64,000 nucleotides of DNA from Flaccisagitta enflata. Its lineage: Eukaryota > Chaetognatha > Sagittoidea > Aphragmophora. The stretch is from positions 82,522,001-82,586,000 of the forward strand of contig OZ231127.1 in the NCBI GenBank assembly GCA_965153355.1, written 5' to 3'. This document shows, piece after piece, positions 1 to 10,754 of this stretch. The translations under genes and the position numbers were made by a program. The notes beneath the pieces are model-generated. The model did no database searches. It was given only the letters and a program-made list of their open reading frames with translations, and was not told the origin of the DNA. Within the stretch, counting starts at the first letter, position 1, and every line of letters begins with the position of its first letter.

Positions 1-6
1 ACATGC

Positions 7-735
7 TTTTTGGGCAGCGGCCTCAGAGGGGCCAATGACCTTTGATTCCACACAGGACAAATTTCTCTGGTTTCCATCCGTCTATCCGTCCGTCTATCCG
101 TCTATCCGTCTATCCGTCTGTCCATCCCCCCCAGCCCAAAACAGGCCTTTCAGACCTTTCAGACCCCAAATTAGGCCTCTCAGACCCCAAGCAAGGCCTC
201 TCAGACCCCATCTTAAACCTCCCAGACTCCAAATCACGCCTCTGAGACGCCAAATCAGGCCTATCAGACTCCAAATCAGGCCTCAGAAACCTGAAATCAG
301 TCCTTTCAGACCACAAATAAGGACTCTCAGACCCCAAATCAGACCTCATACTCCAAATTTGGCGAATTAGACCTCAAATTAAACCTTCCAGGCCCTAAAT
401 AAGGCCTCTTAGAACCCAACTTAGACCTCTAAGACTCGAAATCAGGCCTCTGAGATACCTAATCAGGCCTTTTAGACCCCAAATCAGGCCTTTCAGACCC
501 CAAATAAGATCTCTGAAATCCTAAATCAGGCCTTTCAGACCTCATATTAGACCTCTCAGACCTCCGCGACCCAAAATTAGGTCTCTCAGACCCAAAATCA
601 GGCCACACATGGACAGAAGATGAAAACTGGAGAAATTTGTCCTGTGTGGAATTATTGGTCATCTCATCATCTCATTCCTAAATACTCAAACTTAGGGCAT
701 CCGGTACCGCTGACCATGTAACGCTTTTGCGACTA
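7..735 (-). mobile_element. HB-family hairpin-ended element with internal minisatellite
   Basis: Read on the minus strand, the element opens with the HB head (GGTCAGCGGTACC, complement near 690-715) and closes with GCAGCGGCCC... CCCAAAAA at the window start (7-25). Inside lie inverted copies of a subterminal block: 40-70 (ACACAGGACAAATTTCTC) and 620-650 (GAGAAATTTGTCCTGTGT). They flank a (TCCGTC)n stretch and about 20 copies of a 20-bp unit resembling TCAGACCCCAAATCAGGCC. No TSD could be read because the left flank is only 6 bp. Open frames over the array are repeat artefacts. Confidence 0.7.
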
Positions 736-851
736 TCTGTATTTGCATGCTCAAAAATAAATCACTTTTTTTTTATTGCATTTGAAATAAGAAAAACTGA
801 GCTAAATGAGCTTGTATATTCATAAACACCCTCACAAATCACATAGCTAAT

Positions 852-1322
852 TCATGTTGCCCCGTGGCCTTGTACCTGGAAATTCCGAAAGAGTTTTCTA
901 CATGTGTTCCCGGTGTTTGAATTCCCACCGCTTGGATTGGGGAAATCGACTTTAAGGTGTAGCTGCCTATAAAACTCTTTTTGCATTTGCCTCTTTCTTG
1001 CTGTTTCAATGGACTTTTCAACACTGCCCTTTCTTATTCGTGCTGCCTGTATATCCTGCCTGTAAGCGATTTTTAAAAAAAACTCACAGCACCGCATCCA
1101 CATATGCAATGTCGAGAGACCATATTGAGTGGCCGCTGGGTTGATATTTCTGCCTCTGCAGCGATCAACATCTTGCATTTCCGTTGGCTTTGCTGTGCAG
1201 TAATTGCATGTGCATGAGGCAACGTTTAACATCACTGAAATGATCTTGCCATCCACCATGGAGCATGTTCCTAAATGTGGATGAAAAATCTTGAAAGAGT
1301 ATGGGTCCGCGACTGGGGTCAA
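852..1322 (-). pseudogene. C-terminal half of a transposase-like protein
   Basis: The frame encodes about 156 residues with MVDGKIISVML, a C-x2-C pair (CNYC), YGLSTLHMWMR, a K/R-rich segment, and VDFPNPSGGNSNTGNT. From memory of the family, these blocks match the C-terminal half of widespread, mostly uncharacterised animal transposon proteins (pattern: MxDGK, CxxC, GLSxLHxWIR, VDxPxxGxGxxNDGNTARRFF). The N-terminal half of the same family lies upstream on the same strand at 4821-3631, so this is probably one transposase broken by about 2.3 kb of repeats or by an intron. A possible acceptor (CATCCACATTTAG, minus strand, about 1275) sits just before the conserved MVDGK block. The frame ends soon after the NTGNT motif, short of the usual length. 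Function in this genome is unlikely. Confidence 0.6.
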
Positions 1323-1324
1323 TC

Positions 1325-1692
1325 AGCATTGTCAAACGGCGTTGTCAAACGACGTTGTCAAACAGCATTGTCAAATAGCGTTGTCAAATAGCGTTGTCAA
1401 ATAGCGTTGTTAAACATCGTCAAACAGTGCTGTCAAATGGCGTTGTCAAACAGCGTTGTCAAACGGCGTTGTACTACAGCGTTGTAATACGGCGTTGTAA
1501 AACGGTGTTGTGAAACGGCATTATAAAATGGCTTTGTGAAACGGCGTTGTCAAATGATATTATCAGACAACATTGTCAAACAACATTGTCAAACAACTTT
1601 GTCAAATGGCATTGTCAAACAGCATTGTTGTATGGCATTGACAAACAGCATTGTCAAACAGCATTGGCAACAGCATTGTCAAACGGCATTGT
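1325..1692 (+). repeat. Minisatellite, about 14-bp unit
   Basis: About 25 degenerate copies of a unit like GCGTTGTCAAACG / GCATTGTCAAACA. The first part favours GCG, the later part GCA, so the array has diverged regionally. It lies between the two transposase halves. Confidence 0.85.
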
Positions 1693-1696
1693 CACA

Positions 1697-2300
1697 TCTT
1701 TATAAATCAAATTCATATTTTGAGTCCTTCCATTTAGGGACTACATACCAAGTTTCAACAAAATTGGTTGAAAAATGCCAAAGTTATGCACGTTTTTCAC
1801 TTTTAGGCTTGTAGGCTAGTTGGGTGGTAGGCTGGTTTGGCCCGTTAGCATGCTAAAATCTTTACAATTCAAATACATATGTTGAGTTCTTCCATTTAGA
1901 GACTACATACCAAGTTTCAACCAAATCAGTTGAAAAATGCCGAAGTTATGCACGTTTTCAACTTTTAGGTTGGTAGGCTAGTTGAGTGGTAGGCTGGTTT
2001 GGCCGGGTAGCATGCTGAAACCTTTACAATTCAAATACATATGTCGAATTCTTTCATTTAGAGACTACATACAAAGTTTCAACCAAATTGGTTGAAAAAT
2101 GACAAAGTTATGCACATTTTTCACTTTTAGGCTGGTAGGCCGGTTTAGCCGGTTAAGATGCTAAAATCTGTACAAATCAAAGACATATGTTGAGTCCTTC
2201 CATTTAGAGACTACATACCAACCAAATCAGTTGAAAAATGCCGAAGTTATGCATATTTTTCACTTTTAGGCTGGTAGGCTGGTTGGGCCGGTTGGGTGGG
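1697..2300 (+). repeat. Four tandem copies of a roughly 165-bp repeat
   Basis: Each copy runs from TTTACAATTCAAATACATAT through CATTTAGAGACTACATACC and GTTGAAAAATGCCAAAGTTA to TAGGCTGGTAGGCTGGTT. Copies start near 1697, 1861, 2025 and 2168 (spacing about 164, 164 and 143; the last carries a short deletion). No coding potential. Confidence 0.85.
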
Positions 2301-3050
2301 TCGGATCATAACATACGCATAGGATGTAAAGCGGCTTACCCTAGTACAACTTCCCTCCAAATATGAAGCAACTCGGTCAAGGCGTTCAAAAGTTAGCCTA
2401 TTTTTATAAGTGTGGACAACGACAACGACAACGACGACAACGACGACACCCACCCACCTTGAATTATAGTCAGCGTCGGAATGGTATTCCATCGCGGACA
2501 AAAATAAAATGCTTGATTTATACTGCCTTATCCCGATGACATTCACTATGAAGTTTCAAGTATTTTCTTAGACATTAAAACCACTTTATAGACCTTTTAT
2601 TTATCATTTTAATCAATATGGTCATCAATGACAATAGGGTCTATAAAATCAATAAAATAGTATGCCCACGTCACTTATAGGCACAGTTGAACCAATAATT
2701 TGGAAAAAAGTCGAAGAGACAAAGTCCCTTTGGTCTTTTTGAGTCCTGCAGAGAAAAACGGATTTCCTTTTGTTTCATGAGGCGTTTGGGAAAGTTGCTG
2801 CATTTAAGGGGCAAAATGGGACTACGCATGAAATTTATAGCTTAGAAAGAGCTAATTCTCCTCTTTCAGATGACGCCAAGCAGAACTCTGTACGATCAAT
2901 AGACAGGGAGCAATGATTTTTTAAATCTTTTATATTTTATCGCATTTTTCCCAAAAACGAGGAATCAAGTTAGTTGAAGTCTATTTGAACTTTGAAATGT
3001 CCCAGGTGATGATTGTGCATCCTGGCAGCACAGTCTCTCTCTCATTTCAA
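2301..3050. other. Non-coding stretch
   Basis: A short (GACAAC)n / (GACGAC)n run lies at 2413-2455. The remainder is AT-rich sequence in which I see no gene, RNA or complete element. Confidence 0.5.
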
Positions 3051-3054
3051 CTCT

Positions 3055-3248
3055 GGACGCTATGAGAGGCTTTGTCTGTCAGTCAATCCATTGGTCTGTT
3101 GGTCCGTCTGTCCGTCCGAGTGGAAAAGTGGAAAAAGTGGAAAAACAAGCGGTCTAGATGCTATTGTGTGGGGGTTGAGGTTGGGGTGTGGATGGGGGTT
3201 TGATGCCTCTGTCCACCTTTCTGCAACAATATTGTAACCCCGTGTTAC
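3055..3248 (-). mobile_element. Degenerate HA element (GTTGCGG subfamily)
   Basis: Minus-strand remnant. The (GTCC)-rich block at 3090-3118 follows GAGAGGCTTTGTCTGTC, and the opposite end, GCAACAATATTGTAACCCCG (3221-3240), is the complement of the head seen at 4976-5005. Both ends have decayed and the A-run is absent. Confidence 0.5.
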
Positions 3249-3255
3249 ATGAAAG

Positions 3256-3350
3256 AAGTGGAGAGTGAGAGAGAGAGAAAGGGAGAGAGAAAATGAGAAT
3301 GAGAGAGAGAAAGAGACAGAGAAAGAGAGAAAGAGATGGGCAAACAAAGA
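3256..3350 (+). repeat. (GA)n-rich microsatellite
   Basis: Interrupted GAGAGA/AAAGAG purine tract. The reverse-strand frames over it (Ser/Leu/Phe rich) are not genes. Confidence 0.9.
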
Positions 3351-3630
3351 ACAAACAGAGAAACAACTGTAGAGAGTGGAACAAACCAAAAAAATGCCAA
3401 AAAAAGGCAATCAACCAGACAAAACACAATCACAAGAAATTCCAAAACCTCACACTTACGACTTTTTTCCTACGGCGAGAGCCGCCTTTATTGGTAATGG
3501 ATATCAAGGGACCGAAAAATTCCATCATTGCCAAGAAAGAAATTAAAACAAAATTAAATGAAGGGACTAAGATTTTCTGTACGAAATTTCTGTCAATCCT
3601 GAATACATACAAAAAAAGCAAAATCTAAGT

Positions 3631-4821
3631 TCATAGCTCTTCTAAGATCAAACCTTTTGTCTCCAGAGATAAGGTGAATAGTTGCCCATTTTTTTCATAT
3701 CCAATCAAAACATCTGTATCGTTCAAAATTTGCAATTGATTGATGAGATCACCAATAACAGACTTTATTACATCACTCGTTTCCTTAGTAAATTCAAAAT
3801 GAAGGGGCTGGTTAAACCGGATCCCATTGGGACTTTCATTTGTCCAAATAAAAACTCCATCAACAACAAGACCAAGAATTGTCAGGGTCGCAGCAAAAAC
3901 ATTCTTATCATTGGAACCATCGACTTCGCCACCTTCCAACCCCTGTCGATATTCACTAAAGTTGCTTGTTCCGTCTCCACCTATTTTGAATATAAGCTGC
4001 CCTTTTGAATTGTGCATTGGTAGCTTTTCCGCAACTTTGGGTAAAAGAAGCAATCTACTGGTTGTATGCTTAACCAAGCTGTCTAAACTCACTGAGGCCT
4101 TTTTACCGTCATCAGTTATTTGCATATCTGGAGGATAGGTTTTCTTTTTTTCGGAAAGCACTTCTTTATATACAGGGTACAGATTATGGTGACCTTTGCT
4201 TGTTGCGCCATTACGCAAAGACTGATAGGTACGCTGACTTAGAGTATTTTCAGAAATGAGTGCAACTGCTTCAAAAGCCGTGTAATTTTCAGGCTTTGGT
4301 TCCGGTTTTCGTGTAAGCAAGTCCTTTATCTCCTTAGCTTTGTGGTGATCATTTTTTATTGCATTGACAACGTAACAGATATCCATTTGTTTCAAACTTC
4401 TTGATTTGTACACAACAGCACATAACAATTCATTTAAACTTTTGTGCATCGTACTACTCTTGAGTAAGTGCCGTTGACTGTCCGCGCCTAAATTATCAAA
4501 TGATTTTCTTTGGCCTCCCCTCTTTCGTGGAGTCTGCTTTGGAACTGCAAATTTGATCTCGATTGAAATCTTTTCATTGATCCATGGTTTGGACTGCATT
4601 TTTTTTATACTGCAATGATTATCTCTGTACTTTTCAGCAAATCCCTTTTTGAATGATGTGAAATACGTATCAAGCCGCTTTGATGTATCACTATCAACAG
4701 GCTTTTGATCGTTTTTGGTCTCTTTAAGGTACAAACTTCTCCAATCATCTGCAGACATTTTAAGGACTGTCTTTTCAGCCTTTCCAATTAAAGCCGCTCG
4801 TGTCATACATGGCCTTTCCAA
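3631..4821 (-). CDS. N-terminal part of a transposase-like protein
   Basis: An uninterrupted 396-codon frame on the minus strand, ending in TAG. The first 240 residues are basic and helical. Near residue 270 the motif FKIGGDGTSNFSEY carries an Asp in a setting typical of the first catalytic Asp of RNase H-fold (DDE) transposases. It is followed by FAATLTILGL and LHFEFTKE. From memory these are shared by the animal transposon proteins whose C-terminal blocks appear at 1322-852, so the two stretches likely form one gene. A possible donor (AAAAG|GTTTGA, about 3652) could join them by splicing. The start is uncertain because the first 34 bp of the frame are tandemly duplicated at 4778-4845. A distant relation to RAG1/Transib is possible but unproven. 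Confidence 0.55.
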   Translation of the reverse strand: MERPCMTRAALIGKAEKTVLKMSADDWRSLYLKETKNDQKPVDSDTSKRLDTYFTSFKKGFAEKYRDNHCSIKKMQSKPWINEKISIEIKFAVPKQTPRKRGGQRKSFDNLGADSQRHLLKSSTMHKSLNELLCAVVYKSRSLKQMDICYVVNAIKNDHHKAKEIKDLLTRKPEPKPENYTAFEAVALISENTLSQRTYQSLRNGATSKGHHNLYPVYKEVLSEKKKTYPPDMQITDDGKKASVSLDSLVKHTTSRLLLLPKVAEKLPMHNSKGQLIFKIGGDGTSNFSEYRQGLEGGEVDGSNDKNVFAATLTILGLVVDGVFIWTNESPNGIRFNQPLHFEFTKETSDVIKSVIGDLINQLQILNDTDVLIGYEKNGQLFTLSLETKGLILEEL

Positions 4822-4867
4822 TTAAAGCCGCTCGTGTCATACATGGACCTGGATTACTGTGTGGAAC

Positions 4868-5210
4868 AAACAAGGCCAGATACACATCTACCCCAGTCAC
4901 GTGCGGGTGGGCAGGGGCTATATTGGTGGTCAGAAGAGCATATGGGCAGGTGCAGTAAGGTCAATGAATAACAGGTGACGCGGGGTCACAATATTGTTGC
5001 GGACGGGTGGGCAGGGGCATCCCACTCGTAGCCTCACCGCAACCCCACCCCTAACCACTCCTGCCACGCACTCACACACCACAAAAACAACTGCAGTATC
5101 ATAAATGCGCGTTTTTTGTGTTTTCAACTCGAATGTGACAGACCAACGGACGGACCAACGGACAGACGGACGGGCAAAGCCTTATAGAGTTGCATATCCG
5201 CAACTAAAAA
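4868..5210 (+). mobile_element. Composite HA element, GTTGCGGAC subfamily
   Basis: Opens with ACAAGGCC (4870) and GTCACGTGCGGGTGGGCAGG, then a second head near 4976 (GTCACAATATTGTTGCGGAC, followed by GGGTGGGCAGGGGC). It closes with a GGACGGAC-rich block and the hairpin GTTGCATATCCGCAACT + AAAAA (5189-5210). The 5' arm GTTGCGGAC (4997) complements the 3' arm. It looks like one element nested in, or recombined with, another. Confidence 0.7.
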
Positions 5211-5224
5211 ACATAAAAAAGTAA

Positions 5225-5315
5225 AATGGGCAGACTGACTGATGGGCGGAACGGTGGACGGTGGACGGTTGGACAAAACGGGGTGTAGAGTCGCGTAGCA
5301 CATGTCTAAAAATTA
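5225..5315 (+). mobile_element. HA 3' end without a 5' end
   Basis: The block GACGGTGGACGGTTGGAC leads to GGTGTAGAGTCGCGTAGCAC, then GTCTAAAAA. The hairpin's second arm is mutated (ACATGTC instead of ACGCGAC). 5' truncated. Confidence 0.55.
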
Positions 5316-5454
5316 TTGAGAATCCTCCAACTATTTTGCGATACCGACCAATAGACAAACAGAGCTAAAGAGAGTTACCAAAAGACCTGGCGATTCAAAG
5401 AATAAAATGTATATGATTCAGATATCAATGATGTTGATTCAAGGCAACATAATC
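5316..5454. other. Short non-coding stretch
   Basis: No recognisable feature. Confidence 0.4.
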
Positions 5455-6559
5455 TTACGTCTCGAGGCCGGAGGTAATCAAAAGTAAGCGACGCACAGTT
5501 GCAAAGTGACAATTTTTCGCGTATGGATTGTGTAGTTCTGAACTATGACAGAAAACAAAGTTTCCAGGAAACCGTAGAAAGAAACCAGATGATTCCATTT
5601 CGCTACTTCCACTCGTCATTCTTGCACTTTCACCGAAATTGTCACCACCAAAATTGTTAACAAAACCAAGAACAACCAATAACAAGGCCAACGCCTATAA
5701 GTCGCGTGCAAGACACACATAATTACATAATCGCATAACTAAAATGACTTTCTCTAAGTTTGATTGACTTAGAATGATTTAAATGACCTAGAATGAGTTA
5801 AAATGACTTAAAGTGACTTTAATTGACCTAATGACTAAAATGACAGTGACTAAAATTACTTAGACGGACTTGAATTGACTCAAAGTGACCTAAAATGACT
5901 TGAATTGACCTAAAATGACTTAAATTGACTTAAAATGAGCATAAAATGGGCTGATGGACTTTAAGTTGACCCAAAATCACCAAAATGAATAGAATTTGAA
6001 AAATAACTCAAATGACATAAATTGACTTAAAATGACTTAAAATGATCTAATTTGACGCAAAATGACTTAATTGACTTGATAGGAATAAAACGAAATAAAG
6101 AAATAAAATATGACCGTCCGACCAACAGAGGGACAGACGGAAGGACAAAGGTGTAGAGTCGCGTAGCATTCGACTAAAAAAAGCATACTTGGTGCATCTT
6201 GAGCATGAAGAAAAGACCGCCATTAGTGATCAAGGCAAAGGAGATAAACATATGTTTCATCAAAAAAAGTATTATCCACGTAGTCCATGCAAGCAGCAGC
6301 TTCAAGGGTCTCTGAAGATCAACAACGAATGTCTTGTCTTGATATGTAGCAAAAAAACGAAACAGATAATCAAACCAACGCTCATATCTTTTAAAACACA
6401 AGTGGGTAATCTTACCAGATCGGCAGTAGTGACATCGTTGCAGCGTTTGTACTCGGGTGTACTGATGAGTTGAAAAACTTCATCATCTTGAAATGACAAA
6501 AAATTGGGCCCAACAAAGAAAAAAAATGAAACAAACACAAGCAGACCAAAAAAATTCAT
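5455..6559 (-). CDS. Possible three-exon small secreted/membrane protein gene
   Basis: Prediction from splice signals only. Exon 1 (6559-6416) starts with an ATG followed by a hydrophobic signal-like segment (MNFFGLLVFVSFFFFVG), continues 48 codons and ends exactly at a GTAAGA donor. Exon 2 (about 6334-6192) keeps an open frame with two hydrophobic stretches (LLLAWTTWIILFL and FISFALITNGGLFF) and can end at a GTATGC donor. Exon 3 (about 5660-5458) encodes a Ser/Gly-rich, then FLRFPGNFVFCHSSE-containing segment and ends at a GTAAGA donor. An HA element (5681-6180) fills the intron between exons 2 and 3. I do not recognise the family. The exons may not belong together. Confidence 0.3.
5681..6180 (+). 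mobile_element. HA element carrying a TGACTTAAAA minisatellite
   Basis: Complete: AACAAGGCCAACGCC + AGTCGCGTGCA at 5681-5710, about 30 units of TGACTTAAAA/TGACTTAAATT, then GACCGTCCGACC... GGACAAAG and the terminal hairpin AGTCGCGTAGCATTCGACT + AAAAA. The hairpin's second arm has one change (TTCGAC for CGCGAC). Confidence 0.85.
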
Positions 6560-6599
6560 TGTCGAATATTCCCATGAGGCAGAGAGACGTCTGTATAAA

Positions 6600-6824
6600 C
6601 TCAAGATTCATAACAAATCTTGACAGATGTCCTTTCCGTTATCATGAAAGATAATGCCCTTGCAAGATGCATAGCTAATAGCATTTGATAAATCTAGTCT
6701 TAAGATATTCAACTCGGTAGTGAATGAATGTGCGTAAGTATGTGTATGTCATTGCATGTGTATGTCATTCAGAAAATCTCTGAAATCGGCGAATCGCCAA
6801 AAATGTTTTTGTCGACGTTGACAG
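6600..6824. other. Non-coding, candidate acceptor at its right end
   Basis: Contains a short (TGTATGTCATTG) duplication near 6740-6765. It ends with TTTTTGTCGACGTTGACAG, which could be the 3' splice site of the next exon. Confidence 0.4.
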
Positions 6825-7510
6825 CAAAAAACGCAATCTTAGGACGCACCTCAAACAATGTCTACACAACTTCCTAAGCAAATTTCTGATCGTCCATCGA
6901 CCGGATGACGTAGAGACAACAAACTTGTTATGCACGGTTTTGGATGGATTACTTTTCCACTTCGGCAAAACTCGAGCCACCAACAAAACAGAGAACAAAA
7001 TCTACTCCAACGGCATGAACCTTATGATGAACCCCATCGACAAAAAATGGTTATACACTCGCGAGAGTTTGCGTATGCGTATGAACGTGACTCATGGGGA
7101 TCGATTAGTTCATGACGTCAGACTGCCTATCTCAGAAATTGATACGGCTATTATTAGAGATTTAATATGTCTGTCGAGATCTCGATACACGGAAATTGCA
7201 AACGGCGCTCAGTCGGTGCTGAGAGATGCGTTCGGAGTTGGCTTCAGTTTCAGCTGGATGCTTTTTATGGACGATATCTTAGGGCCGCTGAAGTCGGAAG
7301 AGAGAAAAAAAATTGACGTTGATGGCAAAGAATTTCATGGGGCTCTGGCGACAATTGCTAAGACATCGCTATTTTCTTAATCATTTTGGTCGACGATCCA
7401 CTCGACGTGGATCACCTTCATCGCGTGTTATCATGAAGTCGCCTCCGAGCGTCCAGAGACGCAAACCCTCCTTCAAGAGCTGCTTCTTCGTTCCGTCTTC
7501 GAGGCCCAGA
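6825..7510 (+). pseudogene. PSME4-like: PA200/Blm10-like proteasome activator, C-terminal exon with in-frame stop
   Basis: The frame from 6825 encodes about 185 residues of helical-repeat type. SEIDTAIIRDLICLSRSRYT followed by EIANGAQSVLRDAF, then EFHGALATI, matches, from memory, the C-terminal HEAT-repeat region of PA200 (pattern: LIDDLLELSxHxYSxVRxKAQxxF ... FKGALYCL). PA200 caps the 20S proteasome in the nucleus. A TAA interrupts the frame at 7378-7380, yet the frame continues open for about 43 codons with Trp spacing resembling the PA200 continuation (SFWSTIHSTWITFIACYHE), before running into (CT)n at about 7512. Hence either a pseudogene, a stop allele, or a missed tiny intron. Exon start chosen from the acceptor at 6824; TGA at 6781 closes the frame upstream. 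Confidence 0.5.
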
Positions 7511-7511
7511 C

Positions 7512-7557
7512 GCTCTCTCTGTCTCTCTCTGTCTCTCTCTGTCTCTCTCTCTCTGTG

Positions 7558-7638
<81 letters not shown>

Positions 7639-7645
7639 GTGTTCG

Positions 7646-7716
<71 letters not shown>

Positions 7717-7723
7717 CTCTGGG
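7512..7723 (+). repeat. (CT)n microsatellite abutting the PA200-like exon
   Basis: Mixed CTCTGT then pure CT runs, interrupted once by ATGTGTTCGAGT (7636-7649). A further (CTGT)n/(CT)n block lies at 7937-7996. Confidence 0.95.
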
Positions 7724-7940
7724 GGACTTCGACGTCGAGGCTGACAATGACACGGGCGCTGATGGAAAATGACGCACGACGATGAACTCAACGCTAACGG
7801 GTCGCGGAAAATCAAGAAACAGGAAAACATCCAGAATGTTTGAATGGCATTTGAAGACAACACATAACTGACTGCAGATCCGTCTGTATGTCTGTAACCT
7901 GAAAGTCCTACAAATGTTCATGTAATTTTGTCTTTCTCTT

Positions 7941-7999
<59 letters not shown>

Positions 8000-8023
8000 C
8001 TCTATCTCTGTGTACATGCATAC
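7724..8023. other. Spacer between CT tracts
   Basis: 7740-7935 has no convincing gene; the frames seen are in the CT repeats. Confidence 0.4.
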
Positions 8024-8031
8024 ATCTGAAC

Positions 8032-8975
8032 CAGGCCTGAGCTATATAGCATTTTTGTCAACTATACAATACCAATACAATACTTTCAAGTATTGGGACA
8101 ATACAATACAATACCAATACAATACAATATCCATTAAAATTGTATACAATACATTATCATAGCATACAATACAGTACAATATGTATATGATTTTAGATAG
8201 TTTTAATAATAAGTTATAAGTAATAATATATATTAAACTAATTATAGTTAGATGATATACTATATTTGAAAAGAATAATAATAATTTTAATTATCATATA
8301 AATATTTTGTTATATAAGAATAGCTAAAAAAATTTTATATTTTTTTTCATTTTGATAAAAGTTTTATCTCATTTTTTTGTTATTCTGTCTTTATCCTCAG
8401 TATGTTTTTATTTTTTTCTACACTTATCTATCTTTTTCTTTCTTTGTCTAGATCTGATTCTGTTTTTTTTTATTTTATTTTGTTTCTTTGTTTGTTTGTG
8501 TTTTTCATTATCTTTCCCTGTCTTTTTTTCTCTCTCTCCTGAAGATTTTTTATTTTTTTCCTCTTCCTTTTCAGCCTTCCAGCTTCTGACCACTGATTGT
8601 TTCTTTCATAGATTTTTATTCCTCTTCTTCTTCTTTGTTTATATTTTCAATCTGTTATAAGTTCTTCTTCCTCTTCCTCTTTTCATCCCTCACCCACTTT
8701 AACTTTCAGTGGATCCTCCTCTTCTCCTTTTATATCTCAGCTTCTCCACTTCTTTTGTTCTCCCTCAGACCTGGGAATGCTTTTCCTCTTCCTCTTCATC
8801 TCCTTCAGTCTTTCTCTCATATATTTCACTTTCCTAAGATCAGATTTTTTATAATATTGTATAGTATTGTATTATATTGGTAAAATAACAAAATAAACTA
8901 CATGTATTGGGAAAACCCAATACACAAGAATATTGTAAACCCAATACCAATACCCAATACAATCGCTCAGGCCTG
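8032..8975. mobile_element. hAT-like non-autonomous element, 944 bp
   Basis: Perfect 11-bp terminal inverted repeats, CAGGCCTGAGC (8032) and GCTCAGGCCTG (8965), are flanked by a perfect 8-bp TSD ATCTGAAC (8024-8031 and 8976-8983). An 8-bp TSD with CAGG-type ends is characteristic of hAT transposons. The interior starts with an (AATAC)n-rich stretch and ends with its inverted equivalent (TATTGTATAG... ), with a T- and CTT-rich middle. No transposase frame. It shares the CAGGCCTG end with the elements at 46247, 58041 and 59661. Confidence 0.85.
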
Positions 8976-8983
8976 ATCTGAAC

Positions 8984-9212
8984 CCAATCTGTCAGAATGT
9001 CAGCTTGTACGGTTGTCAGCTTTGCCCCCCACTACAACCACAAACATCGTGGAATACTCAACACAAAGAGAACCGAAGATGAAATCTATCTGTCCGTTCG
9101 TCTGTTTGTCTGCCTGTCTGCCCCTCAACTTATCTGTACACCTGCCAAAATACTCAAAGCGCAAGACGACCAAACTTTAAAAATGCTGAAATGAAAAATT
9201 TGCTCTGAGCCA

Positions 9213-9260
<48 letters not shown>

Positions 9261-10130
9261 TTTTTTTGCTTGTCTGAGATTATGTTGCTACTCAACTCTC
9301 TCTGCATTTCCACTTCTCCGTGTTTCTTCAACTCCGGTCTTGTTTTTTTGTTTCTGTGGCCCTCGAATTATCTGTTTCAACTTAAAGATTTATGATTCGA
9401 ATGGATCAATACAACTTTTGTAATGTATTCATGAAGCGATCGACAACCTTTGAACTCACTGTCAGTGCATGATGATTATTCCGAAATTGTCTTGAGTACA
9501 GTAGAATCTCTGTAAGGAAATGGTTTTTAAACATTCACGACGATGAAGCTGGAAAAAGAGTCGAAATGCGTCGAGATAAAAAAAAGAGAAAATAATTTGT
9601 CACCAAAAAAGTCGTTTCCATGCGGGAAAAGTTATTCAAGTTATGAACAATGAATATTAAAATCTTGATCACAATAGTGGACACATGGTCGGCCGCGGTC
9701 GGCTGGACTGCATATAGCGACGCTTTCAGAAAAAAATACTTCTCGACGTGTTGGACGAACGATTGATGGTTCATGAGAACAAGCACAAAAAGTAAGGTAT
9801 AAACCAGTAGATTTTGTTGTGAAACGTGTTCGCTTTTAGGGATAATGAGAGAAGGAAAATCACATCAAATCTTGACTTGGGTCTAGTTCACGGCATGAGT
9901 CCCATATAGCCTCATGAGTCCTTGCATGGTGAATCGGTGTTGCCTGACAATACTGAGGATATATGTTTTATAGTTCCGAACTCAAAACCGTGAATTCTGG
10001 AGGACCATCTTTGGTGGCATCATAGTGTATAGATGGAAACATGGAACCGGTTTGTTATCCAGCAGATGGAACCGGTTTTGATGGACTTGTTGCATTCTCA
10101 CCAAAAGATTTGCTCTTTGACCTTTTCTTC
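8984..10130. other. Non-coding stretch with a CT tract
   Basis: A (CT)n run lies at 9209-9256. Open frames at 8997-9194 and 9786-9535 (minus) have no motif I recognise. Nothing else stands out. Confidence 0.4.
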
Positions 10131-10137
10131 ATCGTTG

Positions 10138-10138
<1 letters not shown>

Positions 10139-10218
<80 letters not shown>

Positions 10219-10243
10219 ACATCATCATCATCATCTACATTAC

Positions 10244-10286
<43 letters not shown>

Positions 10287-10649
10287 GTTGTCGTCGTTAT
10301 ATTTATTACATCGTCAGGAAAAAAATCATCACATCGTCATCGTCATCATCATCTTCGTCATCTTTGTCATCATCAATGTTGTCATCCACGTCATCATCAT
10401 GATCGTCAACAATCATCATCATCATCTTCACCATTATCATTGTCATCATCACCATCGCCATCATCATCATCATCATCATCATCACCATCATCATCATCAT
10501 CTTTGTCATCATTAATGTTGTCATCAACAGCATCATCATCATTATCATCATCATCATCATCTTCTTCATCTTTGTCATCATCAATTTTGTCATCCACAGT
10601 ATCATCATTATCATCATCATCATTATTATCATCTTCACCATTATCATTG

Positions 10650-10691
<42 letters not shown>

Positions 10692-10722
10692 CCATTGTCA
10701 TCGTCATCATCATCATCATCCT

Positions 10723-10754
<32 letters not shown>

